Shown piece after piece: positions 1 through 7,972 of a DNA stretch of 58,153 bases (position 1 is its first letter; each line of letters starts with the position of its first letter). Both the position numbers and the translations under genes were made by a program. The notes under the pieces are model-generated. The model was given only the letters and a program-made list of their open reading frames with translations. It made no database searches and was not told where the DNA came from. This DNA is from Anaerolineae bacterium (lineage in GTDB: Bacteria; Chloroflexota; Anaerolineae; Aggregatilineales; Aggregatilineaceae), in contig JAFGNU010000071.1 of assembly GCA_016926875.1 (NCBI GenBank), forward strand, positions 1 through 58,153, written 5' to 3'.

Positions 1-89
1 ATTTGTAGGGGCAGAGCTTGCTCTGCCCTGGGCGCAGCAAGCTACGCCCCTACGGGATATTGTGCGAATTCTAATTGTGCACTCCATAA
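1..89 (-). repeat. MITE-like element, copy A (truncated by window edge)
   Basis: The core runs from GTAGGGGC (5-12) to GCCCCTAC (46-53) and folds as two adjacent hairpins, one being GGGCAGAG/CTCTGCCC at 9-28. The right flank ends in CTCCATAAG (82-90) and matches, in reverse complement, the left flank of copy B near 17491 (ATGGAGTGCACAATTAGAA). The other end lies outside the window. Confidence 0.75.
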
Positions 90-129
90 GGTGCATAACA
101 CGCTCTAATAGCTGCTGCACACTGTCTGC

Positions 130-657
130 TTAGCCCTGTTTTGTTTCCTGCTTACTATCCGTCTCGCTGCTGCTGGCCTGCCGCAGCGTACGGCGGATAC
201 CGAGCGCTTCGCGTACCAGCCCGCCGAGGGCTGCTGTTAGCGCGCTGAACTTGATGACCGGCTCGACCAGGTTCTGGCTCATGAACTGGGCGGTGCCGCG
301 CACGGTCGTTACCGTCTCGTTGGCGTTGTCTACGATAGGTTGAATCTCGTTTTGAAGCAGGTTGACCAGCGCGGCCAACTGGACGATCAGGACGATCAGG
401 GCGATGCCCATGATCATGCCCTCCATCGCCAGGACGATGATAAACAGGTCGCGGATGATGCCGATCCAGTTGGCGGCGTCGCCGGAATCGCCCACGACAG
501 CGAAAATCAGCGCCATGAGCAGCCCGATCACAAACACGGCGACCACCGCGATCAACCCTGCCAGCGGCCAGAAATACCATGCACGCCCGTTTTGACCGGT
601 CTCTTCAGGCGTCTGATTCTGTGCTGTGTCTTGTGGTGTTGTCGGTTGATCCGCCAT
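130..657 (-). CDS. small two-TM membrane protein
   Basis: Unrecognised protein of about 175 residues. After a polar N-terminus rich in Gln and Thr there are two hydrophobic segments, about residues 29-52 and 65-95. A helical, mostly polar C-terminus follows, containing 'NEIQPIVDNANETV', which looks amphipathic, and a basic tail. The layout recalls small envelope-stress or DUF948-type proteins, but no family is assigned. I chose the ATG at 657 because GGAGA stands about 8 nt upstream; a GTG at 693 would add 12 residues. It lies 32 nt downstream of another small membrane gene on the same strand, so the pair is probably cotranscribed. Confidence 0.75.
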   Translation of the reverse strand: MADQPTTPQDTAQNQTPEETGQNGRAWYFWPLAGLIAVVAVFVIGLLMALIFAVVGDSGDAANWIGIIRDLFIIVLAMEGMIMGIALIVLIVQLAALVNLLQNEIQPIVDNANETVTTVRGTAQFMSQNLVEPVIKFSALTAALGGLVREALGIRRTLRQASSSETDSKQETKQG

Positions 658-689
658 AGTCGTTTTTTCTCCGCGTGAATAGGCGTGTT

Positions 690-974
690 TCACAGTCGAT
701 TACGGTGTGTGTGGCGGGGCGGCTGGCGAGTCAGCAGGCTGGCAACCACCAGCGCCAGCCACGCGCCAATAGTCGCCGGGAGCATGTGCAGCGGCCCAAT
801 ATCCAGAAACGATATGCCGACCACCTCGCCCAGACTGTGCCCCAGCGCAAATCCCAGCCACGCGGCCAGTAAAAATAATGCCAGACGCCGCGCATCGCCG
901 CCGCTGACCATGTGGAACGAGGCACCGTAGAGCGTTGCCAGGATAAAGCTGAATACAATCGATGGTCCGGGCAT
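690..974 (-). CDS. small three-TM membrane protein
   Basis: A protein of 94 residues when started at ATG 974. It consists almost entirely of three hydrophobic helices, about residues 6-25, 30-50 and 62-83, with short polar turns containing 'SGGDARR' and 'GHSLGE'. I do not recognise the family. A longer reading to 1049 adds a polar segment without membrane character, so the shorter start is preferred. It is the first gene of a probable two-gene minus-strand unit with the two-TM gene at 130-657, and is divergent from the membrane protein gene at 1130. Confidence 0.65.
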   Translation of the reverse strand: MPGPSIVFSFILATLYGASFHMVSGGDARRLALFLLAAWLGFALGHSLGEVVGISFLDIGPLHMLPATIGAWLALVVASLLTRQPPRHTHRNRL

Positions 975-1022
975 AGTGATAACGGTCTGGCGTTGGGGTG
1001 TGCGGGCGATGACCGGATCGCC

Positions 1023-1050
1023 TTGCCTCTCTACACACAAGTGATACAAT
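1023..1050 (+). promoter_or_regulatory. sigma70-like promoter with extended -10
   Basis: TTGCCT (1023-1028), a 16-nt spacer, and TACAAT (1045-1050) preceded by TG one base before, an extended -10. It faces the gene at 1130. Called by eye only. Confidence 0.55.
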
Positions 1051-1129
1051 GCGTCTAGTTTAGCACAGACTGCCCTGACCGACGAAAGCCGGAGACGCGC
1101 ACCAGCTATGTCACGGGCGGCAGGAGGTA

Positions 1130-1810
1130 GTGTTGATCATCCCGCACTTGATGTTTGCTCACATGCTGGCCGACTACACGCTTCAGACCAACTGGCTCGT
1201 GACGCGCAAGGGCAAGTCCTGGGACGGGCTGCTGCTGCACGGCGCGATAGTGGGGGGTGTGTCGCTGGTTGCGCTGGTGTCCTACCTGGACGTGATGTGG
1301 CTGCCGCTGATCGTGTTGTTTGTGGTGCACACCACGCAGGATTTTTTGAAGGTATATCTTGGCCCGCGCATCGACGTGCACCCGTTTTTCCCGTACATGG
1401 GCGACCAGGTGCTGCATTACCTGCTGATCGTTCTGATCCAGCTATGGGTGGGTGACCGGCTCTCGCCGGGGCCGGGCGCGGAAGAAATCGCGCTGATGTG
1501 GACCGGCGCGGCGCTGATCGTGGTTACGCGCTTTTACGAGGTGACATGGTGGGCCAACTGGCCTGACATGATGGCCTATATGAATCACTGGCAGTTGGCG
1601 GGTTATGCTGAGCGGGTTGCTATGCTGGCGCTGGCGGCGGTTGGGTGGTGGTTTGTGGCGCCGCTGTGCGTGGTGCCCCGGCTGGTGATCGCGTACCGCC
1701 AGGGAAGTCCGATCTGGCAGCAGCGGCGGGGCTTGCTGGAAATGGCGCTTGGCGTGGTGTTGAGCGTGGCGCTGGGCATCGGCCTGAGGGCGGCGTATGC
1801 ACAAATTTGA
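1130..1810 (+). CDS. DUF3307-like integral membrane protein
   Basis: 226 residues. The N-terminus, with 'H-L-M-F-A-H-M-L-A-D-Y-T-L-Q-T-N-W' and a Lys soon after, matches the conserved start of the DUF3307 family, whose members are multi-pass membrane proteins of unknown function. Several hydrophobic helices follow (about residues 35-70, 88-110, 118-135, 160-190 and 200-222). AGGAGG at 1122-1127 lies very close to the GTG at 1130 and 5 nt from the TTG at 1133, so translation may begin at either codon. An extended -10 promoter sits at 1023-1050. The gene appears to be monocistronic. Confidence 0.75.
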   Translation: MLIIPHLMFAHMLADYTLQTNWLVTRKGKSWDGLLLHGAIVGGVSLVALVSYLDVMWLPLIVLFVVHTTQDFLKVYLGPRIDVHPFFPYMGDQVLHYLLIVLIQLWVGDRLSPGPGAEEIALMWTGAALIVVTRFYEVTWWANWPDMMAYMNHWQLAGYAERVAMLALAAVGWWFVAPLCVVPRLVIAYRQGSPIWQQRRGLLEMALGVVLSVALGIGLRAAYAQI

Positions 1811-1936
1811 GTCCACCGTACATTTGGATAGAATGGTAGGCATCAGCAGTTAGCGTCCGGCGATTAGCCGTAAGCTGGCGGCTGAAAACTGATATTACAC
1901 AATGAATCTATCGTTACCAGAGTAGGATGGTTTGTC

Positions 1937-3382
1937 GTGGCGCTGATCGACCAGCGTATTTTGATTAACGCTCCGGCTGATGTGGTATGGGAGCTGCTCA
2001 CCGACCCGGCCCGGCTGCCCGGCTGGCACATGGACTATACCGGCGTTTCCGTGCTGACAACTTCGGCGCAGGGTGCCGGGGCGCGGCGGCGCTGCACCCT
2101 GGCAAGCGGCAAGGACGTGATCGAGCAGATCACCGCCTGGGTAGAGGGATTGGGGTATGAGTATGCCATCGTGGAGGGCGGCCCCTACCACACCTACCAG
2201 GCGCGGCTGCGCTTGCAGGCAGGCCCGGACGGCATCAGCGTACAGTGGACGGTGTCGTACCAGCCTAAAGGCTTTTTCGGCGCGATCCGGGATTTGGTGG
2301 GGGGCAAGCGCCGGATGGCGGGTATGATGGCGGCCAGCCTGCGCCAGTTGCGCCGCGACGTGGACGCGCTGGGCGTGCGTATGCCCGAGGAAGAGCGCTC
2401 CAAAGTCTCGATACGCGGGCGGTTGAACGCCGACGAACGCGCGCAGTACCAGCGCCGCTACGAGGCGCCGCCCATCGCGCAGGCTACTGCCCCAGACCAG
2501 GCACCAATCCCAACACCGCCGGACGCGATGCCCGCCGTCACGCCCGGCGAACCGCCACTCGCTGCGCCTGCCTCTACGCCGCCGACTCCGTCGGATGGGA
2601 CGCCGTCGTTTGTGGCTGACCTGACGCGCGAGCCGGAAGAGCCGGACTACAGCCACACCGCCGATACCAAGCCAAAGGCGCCAAAAGGGCTGCGTGAGGC
2701 AATCGCCAAGCAGCAGGCTGAACAGGAAACTCAGCAGGACGAACCGGCTGAACCTGCCGCGCCGGTTTTTGCGGAGCCGGGAGTGCCGGACATCCCGCCG
2801 GATCACGCACCGTATGTTCGCCCGGTGACCACCGCGCCGCCCGTTGAACCGCCGCAGCCTGACGCGCTGGTGCCCCCGCCGCCAGTCAGGGCACCTGTTC
2901 AGGAGGTCGATCCGACCAAAAAGACACCGCCGCGCGGCATCCCGTCCGTGCAGCCAGCGGCGCCTGCTCCGGCTGAAGAGGCGCCAACTCCGCCGCCTTC
3001 TGACGTGAAAAAGAAGACACCGCCGCGTGGGATTCCGCGCTCTGAGCTGGAACCGCCGGGAGAATCGCAGGCAGCAGACCAGGAGTCACAGCGTTCCGGC
3101 CTGCCACCGCAAACGCCGGTCACCGATACGGGCGAGATCAGTATTTGGGAAATATTTGGCGAGCGGCGGCCTAGCGAGCGGGATACGCACGCCCTGACCG
3201 ACCTGATCGAAACCGTGCAGGCACGCCAGATCGTGGACCGGCTGGTGGATGGCAGGCTGCCCAAGCGGCCTGTCCATGTGCGCCAATTGGGCAGTGCGAT
3301 CGGGCTGCGGCTGAATCTGGCCTGGGGGGCGGTACGGGTGCGGCTGCACCGGTCGATGCGGTCAGGTGATGAACAGGATTAG
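1937..3382 (+). CDS. SRPBCC (START-like) domain protein with long Pro-rich tail
   Basis: 481 residues. Residues 1-145 read as an SRPBCC/polyketide-cyclase-type fold: an opening beta strand 'DQRILINAPADVVWELLTDP' followed by 'LPGW', typical of small hydrophobic-ligand binding domains. Residues about 165-400 are a low-complexity Pro/Ala/Glu-rich linker. It contains a nine-residue motif, K-K-T-P-P-R-G-I-P, twice (near residues 328 and 359). Residues about 405-481 form a folded-looking basic helical module beginning 'GEISIWEIFGERR'. No TM segment or signal peptide is visible. The start is GTG with a weak AGGA upstream. Ligand and partner are unknown; the repeated motif could be a docking peptide. 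Confidence 0.75.
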   Translation: MALIDQRILINAPADVVWELLTDPARLPGWHMDYTGVSVLTTSAQGAGARRRCTLASGKDVIEQITAWVEGLGYEYAIVEGGPYHTYQARLRLQAGPDGISVQWTVSYQPKGFFGAIRDLVGGKRRMAGMMAASLRQLRRDVDALGVRMPEEERSKVSIRGRLNADERAQYQRRYEAPPIAQATAPDQAPIPTPPDAMPAVTPGEPPLAAPASTPPTPSDGTPSFVADLTREPEEPDYSHTADTKPKAPKGLREAIAKQQAEQETQQDEPAEPAAPVFAEPGVPDIPPDHAPYVRPVTTAPPVEPPQPDALVPPPPVRAPVQEVDPTKKTPPRGIPSVQPAAPAPAEEAPTPPPSDVKKKTPPRGIPRSELEPPGESQAADQESQRSGLPPQTPVTDTGEISIWEIFGERRPSERDTHALTDLIETVQARQIVDRLVDGRLPKRPVHVRQLGSAIGLRLNLAWGAVRVRLHRSMRSGDEQD

Positions 3383-3390
3383 AGGCGGCG

Positions 3391-3419
3391 AATAAAAAAC
3401 CGGCGAAAAAGCGCCGGTT
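3391..3419 (-). terminator. intrinsic terminator of tRNA-His
   Basis: On the minus strand AACCGGCG and CGCCGGTT form a perfect 8-bp stem (3412-3419 with 3398-3405) around a six-base loop, followed by TTTTTTATT. It lies directly downstream of tRNA-His. Confidence 0.85.
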
Positions 3420-3421
3420 GG

Positions 3422-3498
3422 TGGGGTGACTGGAGGGATTTGAACCCTCGACCTTCTGATCCACAGTCAGACGTGCTAACCACTGCACCACAGTCACC
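3422..3498 (-). tRNA. tRNA-His (anticodon GTG)
   Basis: The acceptor stem GTGACTG pairs with CAGTCAC, the anticodon stem TCTGA pairs with TCAGA around loop CTGTGGA (anticodon GTG), and the T-arm carries GGTTCAAATCC. The 5' extra G (position -1, at 3498) opposite discriminator C73 is the histidine identity element. CCA is encoded (3422-3424). A promoter lies at 3511-3540 and a terminator at 3391-3419, so it is a single-gene unit. Confidence 0.95.
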
Positions 3499-3510
3499 AT
3501 ATCACCGGAA

Positions 3511-3540
3511 ATTGTAGCATAACTCTGCTGCCCTTGCCAG
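3511..3540 (-). promoter_or_regulatory. promoter of tRNA-His
   Basis: On the minus strand CTGGCA (3535-3540), an 18-nt spacer, and TACAAT (3511-3516) preceded by TGC, an extended -10. The predicted start is a few bases before the tRNA 5' end. Confidence 0.6.
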
Positions 3541-3591
3541 AGCCAGTTTACCGGGGCTGGTGTGGTTTTTCGCTGGAAAAGAGGTACTGCG

Positions 3592-4575
3592 ATGATCGAA
3601 CCAACGAGCCGGGTGGTTTTTATGGGAACGCCGGATTTTGCCGTGCCGACGCTGCGCGAGTTGATTCACGCGGATGATCTGGACGTGGTGGGCGTGGTCA
3701 CGCAGCCGGATCGCCCTGCCGGGCGCGGTAAACGGTTGACAGCGCCGCCGGTCAAACAGGTAGCGCTTGAAACAGGCATCCCGGTGATCCAGCCATCCTC
3801 ACTGCGCAAAGACCCCGGTGCGTTTGACCAGTTGCGCGCCTGGCAGCCGGATTATATTGTCGTGGTAGCGTTCGGGCAGATTTTGCGGCAGAACGTGCTC
3901 GACCTGCCGCGCATCGCGCCGATCAACGTCCATGCATCACTGCTGCCGCGCTGGCGGGGCGCTGCGCCGGTCCAAGCGGCGATCCGGGCGGGCGACACGT
4001 ATACGGGTGTGACCACGATGCAGATGGATGCCGGGCTGGACACCGGCCCGATCCTGCTTCAAGATTCGATCCCGATGGCGCCGGACGAAACCGGGCAAAG
4101 CCTGCATGACAAACTCTCGGTGCTGGGCGCGCGGCTGTTGATCCATACCTTACGCTGGCTGCGCAGCGGCAGCATTGCACCGCATCCCCAGCCGACTGAC
4201 GACGCGTTGATCACGATTGCGCCGCAGATTAAGAAAGAACACGGCGAGATCGATTGGACCATGAGCGCGAGCAAGATTGACAAGCACGTGCGCGCCTTTA
4301 CGCCCTGGCCGGGCACGTACACGTTCTGGAATGGTAGCCGCCTGAAGGTGGTGGCGGGTTATGCCCTGCATGTCGATGTGGGGGGAGAACCGGGACAGGT
4401 TGTGGATACGCAGCAGACAAAACTGGCCGGTAAAACACCGTTTGTGATCGGTACGGGTGACGGCGTTTATGTGCCAACGCGGCTGCAACTGGCCGGGCGC
4501 CAGGCGGTAGATGCTGCGGCGTTCCTGAACGGCGCCCCCGATTTTATAGATAGCACATTGGGTCCATTACCGTAA
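3592..4575 (+). CDS. fmt: methionyl-tRNA formyltransferase
   Basis: 327 residues, the usual length. Fmt formylates the amino group of initiator Met-tRNA using 10-formyl-THF. The N-terminus has 'FMGTPDFAVP', then 'NVHASLLPRWRGAAP' with the catalytic Asn and His and the SLLP folate loop, then 'MDAGLDTGPIL' with the catalytic Asp. The C-terminal tRNA-binding OB region begins around residue 200. ATG 3592 is chosen because GAGG (3581-3584) is correctly spaced; an upstream in-frame start at 3562 would add ten atypical residues. No def or priA is adjacent, although fmt often clusters with them. Confidence 0.95.
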   Translation: MIEPTSRVVFMGTPDFAVPTLRELIHADDLDVVGVVTQPDRPAGRGKRLTAPPVKQVALETGIPVIQPSSLRKDPGAFDQLRAWQPDYIVVVAFGQILRQNVLDLPRIAPINVHASLLPRWRGAAPVQAAIRAGDTYTGVTTMQMDAGLDTGPILLQDSIPMAPDETGQSLHDKLSVLGARLLIHTLRWLRSGSIAPHPQPTDDALITIAPQIKKEHGEIDWTMSASKIDKHVRAFTPWPGTYTFWNGSRLKVVAGYALHVDVGGEPGQVVDTQQTKLAGKTPFVIGTGDGVYVPTRLQLAGRQAVDAAAFLNGAPDFIDSTLGPLP

Positions 4576-4662
4576 AAGACACGGGTGCAATCGCGTAGTG
4601 AATCAGCATCGAGACAGCTTTAGGCTGCCGTTCGCCTCTGAGAGGCTGTAAAGGGGTGCATT

Positions 4663-5640
4663 ATGCCATTGTTTGGACCGCCAAACGTCAGGAAACTGCA
4701 AGGTGAAGGCAATGTAAAAGGACTGATCGAAGCACTCGGCTACCGGCGCGATCACTATGTGCGCCAGGACGCGGCGCAGGCGCTGGGCCAGTTGGGCGAT
4801 CCGCGGGCGGTTGAGCCGCTGTTGGACGCGCTGACCGACGATAACTACAGCGTGCGCAAGATGACCGTCGAAGCATTGGGCCAGTTGGGCGATCCACGCG
4901 CTGTTGCTCCCCTGTTGAACATCCTCCAGCATGAAGACAAACACATGCGCCAGGCGTGCTCGGCGGCCCTGTCAAACATGGGCGAACCGGCGGTCGAGCC
5001 GTTGATCGAGCTGCTGGACCATCCGGACCGCTACGTGTGCCGCAACGCGACCAACGCGCTGGGCCAGTTGGGCGATCCGCGCGCGGTGGAGCCGATCACC
5101 AATCTGTTGAAACACGACGACCCGTATGTGCGGCGGGATGCGGCGCGGGCGCTCGATGAACTGCGGAATCCACGCGCGGTTGAGGGGCTGATCGAGGTGC
5201 TGCGGGATGAGTATGAAATGGTGCGTCTGATGGCAGCGTTGGCGCTGGGCCAGTTGGGCGATCCGCGGGCGGTGGAGCCGTTGATCGAACTGCTGGACGA
5301 TGAATTCGACAGTGTGCGCCGCTCGGCGGCTGAAGCGCTGGAAGAACTGGAAGATGCGCGCGCGGTCGAGGCGTTGATCCGATCTTTGTCGGATGAATGC
5401 GCCCCCGTTGGACAGGCCGCTGCCGCCGCCCTGGCCCGGCTGCGTGATGAACGCGCGGTTGAACCGCTGATCGCCGTGGTGGAGCAGGGCGGGGATCGCT
5501 ACCTGCGCGCTGCCGCGATTGGCGCATTGGGCGAGATCGGGGACCGGCGGGCGATAGATGCGCTCACGGCGGCGCTGGACGACCCGCATGAAACGGTGCG
5601 CGCGTCGGCTGCCTGGGAACTGAAGAAGTTCGACACGTGA
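4663..5640 (+). CDS. HEAT-repeat (PBS-lyase type) protein
   Basis: 325 residues made almost wholly of about ten 31-residue HEAT-like repeats. The recurring consensus is A-L-G-Q-L-G-D-P-R-A-V-E-P-L followed by a 'D-x-x-x-V-R' turn. This is the short PBS lyase HEAT type, normally a protein-protein interaction scaffold. There is no signal peptide and no catalytic domain. Several repeats are nearly identical in DNA as well (copies starting near 4781, 4874, 5057 and 5240). The gene ends 10 bp before the convergent nitroreductase gene. Its binding partner cannot be predicted from the sequence. Confidence 0.9.
   Translation: MPLFGPPNVRKLQGEGNVKGLIEALGYRRDHYVRQDAAQALGQLGDPRAVEPLLDALTDDNYSVRKMTVEALGQLGDPRAVAPLLNILQHEDKHMRQACSAALSNMGEPAVEPLIELLDHPDRYVCRNATNALGQLGDPRAVEPITNLLKHDDPYVRRDAARALDELRNPRAVEGLIEVLRDEYEMVRLMAALALGQLGDPRAVEPLIELLDDEFDSVRRSAAEALEELEDARAVEALIRSLSDECAPVGQAAAAALARLRDERAVEPLIAVVEQGGDRYLRAAAIGALGEIGDRRAIDALTAALDDPHETVRASAAWELKKFDT
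4781..5284 (+). repeat. intragenic tandem DNA repeats (HEAT units)
   Basis: Near-identical copies of a stretch including CTGGGCCAGTTGGGCGATCC occur near 4781, 4874, 5057 and 5240. The spacings of 93, 183 and 183 nt approximate one or two 31-codon units. The identity extends to synonymous positions. Confidence 0.8.
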
Positions 5641-5649
5641 CGCTGGCGA

Positions 5650-6171
5650 TCACCATGTTTCCCAGTGGATAACCTGGTCAAGCGCCAGCCGTCCACCGGC
5701 GCGCGGCGGGCGGGTTCGCGGATCAACGTCCGGGTGCGGGTAGCCGAACGAAATCGCCCAGGGAATATCCATGCCAGCCGGTATGTTGAGAATGTCGCGG
5801 ACTGTGTCCGGTTCGTAGATCGTTGCCATGCACGACGCGATGCCCCGTTCCCACGCGGCCAGGATCATGTTCTGGCTGGCGCGGCCCAGGTCGAAGGGTG
5901 TCGTCAGCGTGCGGGGCGTGTGCAGGTCTTCGACCACCATCACGACGGCGAACGCGGCTCCGGCCAGGTGTGCGCACCAGGGACCGCCTGCGCTGAGCGC
6001 CTGGAGCGTGTCGCGCTGCGTAACAAGGATAAACTGCCAGGGCTGCTTGTTTTTGGCGGACCCGGACAATCGCCCCGCGTGAGCAATGTGCTCGATGTCG
6101 TCGCGCGTGACGGGATCGCCGGTGAAGCGCCGGATCGAGCGGTTGGATCGAATCGCCTCGTAGACTTCCAC
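5650..6171 (-). CDS. nitroreductase-family flavoprotein
   Basis: 173 residues. 'RSNRSIRRF' near the N-terminus and 'NKQPWQFILV' are the usual FMN-binding signatures of the nitroreductase superfamily, whose members use NAD(P)H to reduce nitro compounds, quinones or flavins. 'ASQNMILAAWERGIAS' is the conserved central helix, and the C-terminus has 'FGYPHPD'. The GTG start at 6171 is preceded by AGGAGG with good spacing. It is the last gene of a four-gene minus-strand operon (ACE-like peptidase, TIR protein, phosphorylase-like protein, nitroreductase), 32 nt after the previous stop. The physiological substrate is unknown. Confidence 0.88.
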   Translation of the reverse strand: MEVYEAIRSNRSIRRFTGDPVTRDDIEHIAHAGRLSGSAKNKQPWQFILVTQRDTLQALSAGGPWCAHLAGAAFAVVMVVEDLHTPRTLTTPFDLGRASQNMILAAWERGIASCMATIYEPDTVRDILNIPAGMDIPWAISFGYPHPDVDPRTRPPRAGGRLALDQVIHWETW

Positions 6172-6203
6172 GGCTGCCTCCTGGGTTAGTGTGCTTGGTC
6201 GGG

Positions 6204-7943
6204 TTAATTTTGTCCGGGCTGTTCCTGATCCCGCAGGCGGGCCAGTTCGGTGGTGAAGATGCGGCGCAGCGTGGCGATGGCGGTTGCATAGGTCGGTTCT
6301 GCGCCGGTATAGCTCAGGCGGCCCGCGCCCAGGTTGCGCCCCTTGGTCATCGGCGTGTCGCTGGCGTAGTGCAGGAAGCCGATGTCAAAGGGCGTGATGT
6401 ACAGGTTCACGATCTCGTCAACCGGGTGACGCTTGGCGCGCACCATCTCGTAGATAGCCGACAGGTACGGCCCGGCTTCCATCTCCACAATTGAGTACCC
6501 CTCGCGGTAAAACACGTCCATGTAGCGGGCGTTTTGCAGGAATGTCCCGCGCACGGTGACGATCTTTTGATTATCCAGCACGCTGCTGGTCGTCAGGTAG
6601 GGCAGGATATCCGAGGCGGAAAAGCAGTTGCCGAACAGGTACGAGTTCAGACTGTGCTCGTCATAGTTCACATTGGCGATCAACACGTCACCCACGCGGG
6701 CGTTGAGCGTTGCCGCTTTGCCGATCACATACATGCCCAGCATCCGCGCGATGCGCTGGGCGACCTTGGATAGAACGTGGTAGGCGGCCATGCCCAGCGG
6801 GTAGTCGATGTTGACGATCACGGCGTCGCTGTTCGCCAGGGCGGCCATATCCGCTGCTGTACCGCACAGCAGGCGCGGGTCCATTTGCGCCGGGTCGAGC
6901 TTGTTGAGTTCGATGGCCTGGACCTCAATATCAAACCCGTGCAGGCTGGGCGCGCGCGTGATGCCGAGCGCCTCTTCGAGCTGCTGGCGGCGCGTGTCGA
7001 CGTCCGGGCGCAGCAGCGCGTACCGCCGCAAGGCATAGTACAGGAAATTGTTTTTGTTGTTCAGTTCTTCGCGCACGCACACATAATCGTATTCGGCTTT
7101 TAGCGACGGATCGCCCGCCTGTTCAACAAACGATAGAATGCCCTCTTCTTCGTGCATGGCGAACCCGCTCAACAGGTTAGGGATGGCGTGCACGTTGCTG
7201 GATACAAAATAGACCGGGCGGTCGGATAGATCAGGCGCGACGCGCTGTTGGGCGTCGATCCACCAGTCGGACGTGGCGCGCTGGTAGTCGATGTAAGTCC
7301 CGGCCAGCAGGCGCACGGCAAAGCGCTTGGGCGCAGCGGCAATCTTTTGCAGGGTGGGGCCTATATCCTCACCCCAGGCGTCTTGCAGGTGGCTGAGATC
7401 GTCAGGCGAGATGCCTAACGCCCGCGCCAGATCGGTTGTACGGGCCATCGATGAATCGGCGCTGTAGGCGGCCAGCGTCGCCTGTACGCCGGTTGATTGT
7501 AAGATCGGGTGCAGCTTATTCCACTCGATCTGGTAGGCGACCAGGATCGGGATCAGGTCGTCAATGTCCGAGCGGCTGGCGATGTAGGTCGCGAGCGTGT
7601 GTTCACCGTCAAACAGCATCCGGCGGCGGCGGGCCGGGGCGCTCACGCGCTCCCACGTTTCGATGTCGGTGTAGCCGTGCCGGTGGAAAATGCGGTCGGT
7701 CTGGCCCATGACAACCATGTTCACATCTGCGATGCACGGCGGCAGGCGCATGATCGCATAAAACAAGGCCGAGGCGTCCGGGGCGGACTGGCGAGCGCGG
7801 ACATGCAGCGACGAGTCCATCGCAACATGCGTCTCGACCAGCGCGTCAAGCTGTACGGCATGGCTGGAACGGATCAGCGAATAGAGCGTGCGGATATACA
7901 GTTCGATCTCTTCGCTGCCGGTTTTGGGTACTGTGCGGTCCAT
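6204..7943 (-). CDS. large protein with nucleoside-phosphorylase-like C-terminal half (DUF6909-like)
   Basis: 579 residues. I believe it resembles the uncharacterised family DUF6909, but could not search. The N-terminal 330 residues are mostly helical without recognised motifs. The C-terminal region has the order of landmarks seen in the purine nucleoside phosphorylase/MTA nucleosidase fold: 'GKAATLNARVGDVLIAN' (residues about 408-424), 'RGTFLQNAR', 'EMEAG' (about 487) and 'HYASDTP' (about 525). These correspond to the family's glycine loop, VGDV, the E-M-E nucleoside-binding motif and the S-D catalytic pair. ATG 7943 has AGGAAA upstream. It lies 29 nt after the TIR gene and 32 nt before the nitroreductase gene. 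A role on nucleoside or NAD breakdown products is inference. Confidence 0.6.
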   Translation of the reverse strand: MDRTVPKTGSEEIELYIRTLYSLIRSSHAVQLDALVETHVAMDSSLHVRARQSAPDASALFYAIMRLPPCIADVNMVVMGQTDRIFHRHGYTDIETWERVSAPARRRRMLFDGEHTLATYIASRSDIDDLIPILVAYQIEWNKLHPILQSTGVQATLAAYSADSSMARTTDLARALGISPDDLSHLQDAWGEDIGPTLQKIAAAPKRFAVRLLAGTYIDYQRATSDWWIDAQQRVAPDLSDRPVYFVSSNVHAIPNLLSGFAMHEEEGILSFVEQAGDPSLKAEYDYVCVREELNNKNNFLYYALRRYALLRPDVDTRRQQLEEALGITRAPSLHGFDIEVQAIELNKLDPAQMDPRLLCGTAADMAALANSDAVIVNIDYPLGMAAYHVLSKVAQRIARMLGMYVIGKAATLNARVGDVLIANVNYDEHSLNSYLFGNCFSASDILPYLTTSSVLDNQKIVTVRGTFLQNARYMDVFYREGYSIVEMEAGPYLSAIYEMVRAKRHPVDEIVNLYITPFDIGFLHYASDTPMTKGRNLGAGRLSYTGAEPTYATAIATLRRIFTTELARLRDQEQPGQN

Positions 7944-7972
7944 GATGGTTTCCTGTTGGGTTTTATTTGATC

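Noticed and set aside
3171..3500. Open frame on the minus strand across tRNA-His, encoding a peptide that begins M-V-T-V-V-Q-W-L
   Set aside because: It is the translation of the tRNA gene itself and reads on antisense through the SRPBCC gene; such frames are familiar tRNA shadows.
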